From Theobroma cacao (taxonomy: Eukaryota > Streptophyta > Magnoliopsida > Malvales > Malvaceae): a stretch of 64,000 nt of DNA. This document shows positions 59,598 through 64,000 of this stretch, in pieces. The position numbers were made by a program, and so were the translations under genes. The notes beneath the pieces were generated by a model. That model made no database searches. It was not told the origin of the DNA and worked only from the letters and a program-made list of their open reading frames with translations. The stretch covers positions 32,852,599-32,916,598 of the forward strand of contig NC_030850.1 of assembly GCF_000208745.1 (NCBI RefSeq), given 5' to 3'. Position 1 is the stretch's first letter. Each line of letters begins with the position of its first letter.

Positions 59598-62500
59598 ATG
59601 GGTACCGCTTTGCCTCGTGAGTGGCTCGGTCTTCAACAATTCCCTGCTGCTTCACAAACAAAATTGTTCGAGTTGTTGGGCAAATTGAAGCAAGAGGTTT
59701 TTGATAAACCCTTTAATCCTTTCTTTACTTTGACTACTTTGACTTAATAACATATTTACTCAAGATTGTTGCAAAAAATTGCAGAATGTCAACACTTTGA
59801 CTATCCTTGTTATGGGCAAAGGTGGTGTAGGAAAGTCTTCTACTATCAATTCTCTTATTGGGGAGCAAGTTGTTCGAGTCACTGCTTTTCAGGTCAGTAT
59901 TGGTTTTACTTTTTCCTTTGCTTTCTTGGATTGATATCTTTATGCTGTTTTAGATTTCATAAGCTTGAATTGTGGTTGTGTTTGTTTTTCAGTCAGAGGG
60001 GCTGAGACCCGTCATGGTTTCACGCTCCTGGGCAGGGTTTACATTGAATGTAATTGATACACCAGGGCTTGTGGAGGCTGGATACGTCAATCACCAAGCT
60101 CTTGAGTTGATCAAAGGGTCGGTACTCGAATTAAGCAGTCTTAAGTTAGCATCACATTTGTTGTGTGATGAATTTAGTTGTTAATTAAGTGATTCTCAAT
60201 AAATTATAATAATAGTTTCTTTTTAGGATTAGTTTACTACAAGGTATGGTTCCTTTTGTTGAGAACAAATCTTCTAATTTTAATGCAGGTTTCTTTTGAA
60301 TAAGACTATAGATGTTTTGCTTTATGTTGATCGCCTGGATGCGTATAGAGTGGATGACTTGGATAAGCAGATCATTAGGGCTATCACCAACAGTTTTGGC
60401 AAAGAAATATGGCGCAAAAGTTTGCTTGTGCTCACTCATGCACAGCTTTGTCCACCTGATGGACTGAATTATGATGTTTTTTCTTCTAAAAGATCAGAGG
60501 GTGTGCTAAAGGCCATTCGTATGGGAGCTCGGATTAGGAAAAAGGATTTTGAGGTATGCATATTCTTTCAAGGTTTTTTTTTTTTTTTTGAGACATGTTG
60601 GATTGCATAAAGAAAGGTGTTGAACAGCTTAACATAAAGAGATAAGCTCATTTGTTCTCATAGAAATTGCATGATGTGCCAACTAAAATGTTGTTTGTCA
60701 CTTGTAAGTTGGCATAGTAGAGAGTTTAGTTTTGATTTTAATGATTCCACGCACTGGAGAAGCAATGGCTTCTTGGTAGTTATGCGAGAGCAGAAGAGCT
60801 GTGATTTTATACTCCTAGGATTTGCTTTAAGTTAAGGCTTTGCTTCTTTCAATAATGCCCAAAAATGCACATAGAGATAGAAGTGGTTAAGCTCTTTTGG
60901 ATTTTGATGCTAACAATTCATTCAGCTTCTACTTGTTGCCACTTCCCATAGAAAGAAATTACATATAGCAACCCTTCTCCTCTTCTTAGCTGATGCTGTC
61001 CTAATCTTCTTTCTTGTGTGGCTTCCTAAAGTGAGAAAGCTTCTTTTAGGTGTTTTTTGCATTTTGGATCTTTGGTGCTAATTGTAGACCATCTATATCA
61101 GCTACCTTTGTCCGTTATACTAATACCAAAGCATTTTATTGTATGTCATATGGCAGCTGCATCAACTTCTTTTATCACTATTCAAATTATTTGAATGAAT
61201 TTAAATTGGGGGAAAAAGATTTGGGGTATATATTTTCTTTCAAATTGATCTGCTTGAGATGTATTAGAAAGGTGTTGGACAGGATGACATGAAGAGATAA
61301 GTTTATTTGTCCCCTTAACCTTGTGTACTGTGCTTGCTATGCATGTTGTCACGATCTTCACATGGACGTGAATCTTACATCGTCGAGATAATACTCTCAA
61401 CGGGTGAGTCACAAAGTCCTACATCGAAGAAAAACTCCCAGTGGGGAGTAAGAGTGGATGTCATGGCCTAGAGAGGCGAGCAATGAATCCCACATTGGCT
61501 ATGTAGTAGAGTAATAGTAGGAATATAAGGATTTACACCACTTTTAACTTGGGAGGTGTCTTTTGTGGGATAAAACAGTGAGGCCAGCGGGCCAAAGTGG
61601 ACAATACCTCACAATGGTAGGTGTGAACAGTGACAATTGGTATCAGAGCGGACTCTGAGTACTAGTAATGTGTCACTGAGGACAGTGGACCTTTGTTGAA
61701 GTGGGAGAGGATGTTATGGTTTTCGCGTGGACGTGAATCTTACATTGTCGAGATAATGCTCTCAGCGGGTGAGTCACGTGAATCCTATATCGTCAAGATA
61801 ATGCTCTCAAACTCCTAGAGGGGAGTAAGAGTGGATGTCATGCTCTAGAGAGGGGAGTCATGAATTTCACATTGGTTATATATTAGAGTGATACTAGAAA
61901 TATAAGGGTTTACATCACTTTTAATCTGAGAGGCGTCTTTTGTTGGGACAAAACTGTGAGGTCAGCCGGCCATAGCGGATAATATCTCACAGGGGTTGGT
62001 GTAGACTTAGCAATTTTGAACACGACACGAGAAGATACGGTTTAAACAGATTTGGGTTTAGTCTTAACATATTTCGTGTTTAATTGTGTCAGACATGACA
62101 AACACCTTTAACACGTTTAAAACACATTTAAACACGTTTACTTAATCGTATTATCGTGTTTAATCGTATTATCGTGTTTAAACGTGTATACGTGACATAT
62201 TTATTAACCTATTAAAAATTAATAGTTAAAAAATTATTTTAATCTTATATAAATAATTTTAAATAATTATTTTAATAAGTTTTTTTTAATTTTATAAAGG
62301 GTATAATGTAATTATACATGCTCAACCCCAATTTTTTATTTTTGGTGATTATTTGATGTTGTTATTATTTTTGTTTTGTTATAATTATTTTTATAATTAT
62401 AGATTTTAAATTTAAATAATAAAATTATATTTAATTGTAAATATTTTTATTTAATCGTGTTATTAATCATGTCGTGTCGTATATTGACACGTTTAATAAA

Positions 62501-63940
62501 CGTGTTAATCGTGTCGTGTTACACATGTATTAAACGTATACGTATATGTGTTTTAAATTTAAGATACGAATATTAAACGTGTCGTGTTCGTGTTTAGTCT
62601 TAACGTGTTTCGTGTCTAATCATGTCTAACACATTTACGACATGTTAACACGAATTGCCAAGTCTAGGTTGGTGTGGACCATGACATATGTGCGTTCTCA
62701 TTTGTTAGTTGTAAGTTGTGGAAGTACAGAGTTGAGTCACAGTTTGGTAAATGGTTCCACAAACAGGAAAAAATTGGTACATGTTAGTTATGAGAGAGGA
62801 AGAGTAAGAGGTGTGGGTGGTTTTGATATTTGCTTTAAATATATAATTTTTTCCCATCACAGTAGGGCCTTTGGAATGGATTTAGGTTTTTGGTTGGCAA
62901 GGCAATTATCGGATAGGAGTTGTTACCATATATCTGAATGCGATTAGAATGCAGTGTGTAGTAGACAAAAGATCAATAGATGAGCTTACTTTTGTTTATA
63001 AGGTCATTGAACTCTAATTAACAACATATGCTGAGCAGTGAGTTTCAAACTGCAATAGTGAAGGTATCTGACGTGTATTTTGTCAAGATGAAGATTCTCA
63101 TTTTGTTTTTATAAGTTTGTTTGGACGTACCATATAAATTAAAACATCAGTTCAACTAATTCTATCTTTATATCTGTGGATACCTCAAATTATGATTCAT
63201 GATTTAAACTAGAGATGCAATGAGAAATGGGAAACAGAAGAGAAATTAGGATATAAGTCCTGGATTAAATGACTAGCTGCAGGTGAAAATTTTGGTGGTA
63301 TGCTTGTGTCTCATGAGAAGTTTGTATGGAAGTCACTCTTTTAAAATGAGGGTGATCTGAGCTTTCACTTAATGGTATTAGTGAACACCACAAATGGAGA
63401 TTCATGCTTCAGGCATGAACATTGGGGAAAGTTTCAGGCAAAAAAAAAAATTTAAAAGTTAACAGGTGGTTTATGACTGGACCCCATTGTCTGCAACGGA
63501 CATGTTACTTGTAAATTTATCTTACTTAATTACTATTTCTTTTCTGATGATATGCTTAGAGTGCTGTAATTACCTTTTTAGATATTTCCTTGCTTTTGAT
63601 GATTGTAGGATTCTGCCATTCCTGTTGTTTTGGTTGAAAACAGTGGGAGGTGCAATAAAAATGACAGTGATGAAAAGGTTTGGTCTTTTTTTATTTTTCA
63701 TCTTGTGCTCTCAGTTTATGACCCATCACATATTTGAGTGCCTTGATTCTTTGCAAAATACATGTTGTTTCAATGCAGATTCTTCCCAATGGTGATGCTT
63801 GGATTCCGAACTTGGTAAAAGCCATTACAAGTGTTGCAACAAATAAGAGTCAAGCTATTGTAGTTAGCAAGAAGTTGGTAGATGGGTCTGATTCAAATGA
63901 TAGGGGTAAAATGTTGATTCCTGTTATTCTTGGGCTTCAG
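59598..63940 (+). CDS. TOC34: Translocase of chloroplast 34 (Toc34/Toc33 GTPase), partial at window end
   Basis: Exons: 59598-59696, 59785-59892, 59993-60117, 60289-60553, 63609-63677, 63779-63940. They code for 276 residues; the family is about 300 residues long. The last exon, with the C-terminal membrane anchor, is beyond the window; after GLQ a GTAAAG donor follows. GTPase motifs: P-loop GKGGVGKSS (44-52), DTPG (91-94), THAQ (160-163) and VENSGRC as the G5-like loop. YVDRLDAYR (123-131) includes the Arg region that forms the Toc34 dimer contact. It sits in the outer chloroplast envelope and receives preproteins with Toc159 and Toc75. Intron 4 (60,554-63,608; 3.06 kb) is unusually long and holds nested transposons. 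The exon boundaries themselves look intact. Confidence 0.95.
60599..60661 (+). repeat. Intronic imperfect duplicate (with 61,255-61,318)
   Basis: A segment with AAAGGTGTTGAACAG and AGAGATAAGCTCATTTG recurs at 61,255-61,318 as AAAGGTGTTGGACAG and AGAGATAAGTTTATTTG. Both lie in TOC34 intron 4, about 660 bp apart. Confidence 0.65.
61347..62686 (+). mobile_element. TRIM-like miniature LTR element in TOC34 intron 4
   Basis: The 5' LTR is 61,347-61,635 (TGTCACGATC to GTGACA). The 3' LTR starts at 61,712 (TGTTATGGTT) and continues to 62,686 but is split by a hAT MITE. Between the LTRs lie only 76 bp. They contain a primer-binding site TGGTATCAGAGC (61,638-61,649) and a purine-rich GTGGGAGAGGA tract just before the 3' LTR. 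There are no coding sequences. Flanks CATGT (61,342-61,346) and TATGT (62,687-62,691) are a likely target duplication with one C/T change. The LTRs are clearly diverged, mainly by C/T and G/A changes. Confidence 0.87.
62002..62666. mobile_element. hAT-type MITE nested in the TRIM 3' LTR
   Basis: 665 bp bounded by inverted TAGACTTRGCAATT. The 8-bp duplication GGTTGGTG is at 61,994-62,001 and 62,667-62,674. Removing the element and one copy of the duplication restores continuity with the intact 5' LTR (GGTAGGTGTG at that point). The interior is AT-rich with repeated CGTGTT / AACACG words and no open reading frame. An 8-bp duplication and short TIRs point to the hAT superfamily. Confidence 0.9.
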
Positions 63941-64000
63941 GTAAAGTTTTTGCAGTTTCTTGGTTTCTCTTTGGGCTGGACTGAAACATAAATGGTTATA

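Noticed and set aside
61630..61650. TGGTATCAGAGC near 61,638 as evidence for a full-length copia element
   Set aside because: The second LTR begins only 62 bp after it, and no gag-pol lies anywhere nearby, so it is a miniature element.
1..64000. CRISPR arrays, operons, tRNA or rRNA genes
   Set aside because: None seen. The window is plant nuclear DNA; repeats present are transposons, microsatellites and the 250-bp array, and no cloverleaf-like tRNA sequence was recognised by eye.

Overview
The window is nuclear DNA from a flowering plant, most likely a eudicot. The genes have many short introns, introns and spacers are AT-rich, intron borders are GT-AG, and several products are plant-specific (a Toc34-type chloroplast import GTPase, a plastid-lipid-associated fibrillin, GEM-like and UNC93-like proteins). 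I cannot name the species from sequence alone. All exon models were built by hand by joining open frames at plausible splice sites. Each complete model closes to a multiple of three.

Layout. 1-1,199: spacer. 1,200-17,636 (-): a 19-exon paladin gene coding for 1,257 residues. Its third intron holds a decayed Ty1/copia element (10,300-15,308, + strand) with an unusual rearranged left end. 17,640-25,400: an AT-rich spacer with a triplicated leader next to the paladin start, an eight-unit array of about 250 bp period (about 20,860-22,790) and a hAT transposase relic (24,007-24,506). 25,430-26,780 (-): a cathepsin B pseudogene lacking the catalytic-Cys exons. 28,421-31,357 (-): the intact cathepsin B gene, which appears to use a 5-nt microexon. 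32,119-32,740: a foldback element. 33,138-34,798 (-): a GRAM/GEM-like gene. 35,725-37,530 (-): an NFRKB-like DEUBAD protein with a 5' leader intron. 39,382-44,927 (+): a DUF3754 membrane protein. 45,428-48,015 (-): a plastid fibrillin. 48,393-50,197 (+): a family-3 O-methyltransferase, head to head with the fibrillin. 51,714-53,342 (+): an UNC93-like transporter with a GC-AG intron. 54,129-57,138 (-): TCF25. 57,573-58,830: two to three more foldback elements. 59,598-63,940 (+): TOC34, which runs off the right edge and carries a miniature LTR element with a hAT MITE nested inside it.

Functions. These are ordinary unlinked plant genes, not an operon-like system. Plastid-related products are Toc34, the fibrillin and possibly the methyltransferase. 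Nuclear or ribosome-associated products are the NFRKB-like protein and TCF25. Membrane or vacuolar products are UNC93-like, DUF3754 and cathepsin B. The more unusual content is structural: nested and rearranged transposons with readable target-site duplications, a periodic AT-rich array, a foldback family present at two loci, a microexon, a GC-AG intron, and a paladin whose third phosphatase-like unit has lost its catalytic residues.
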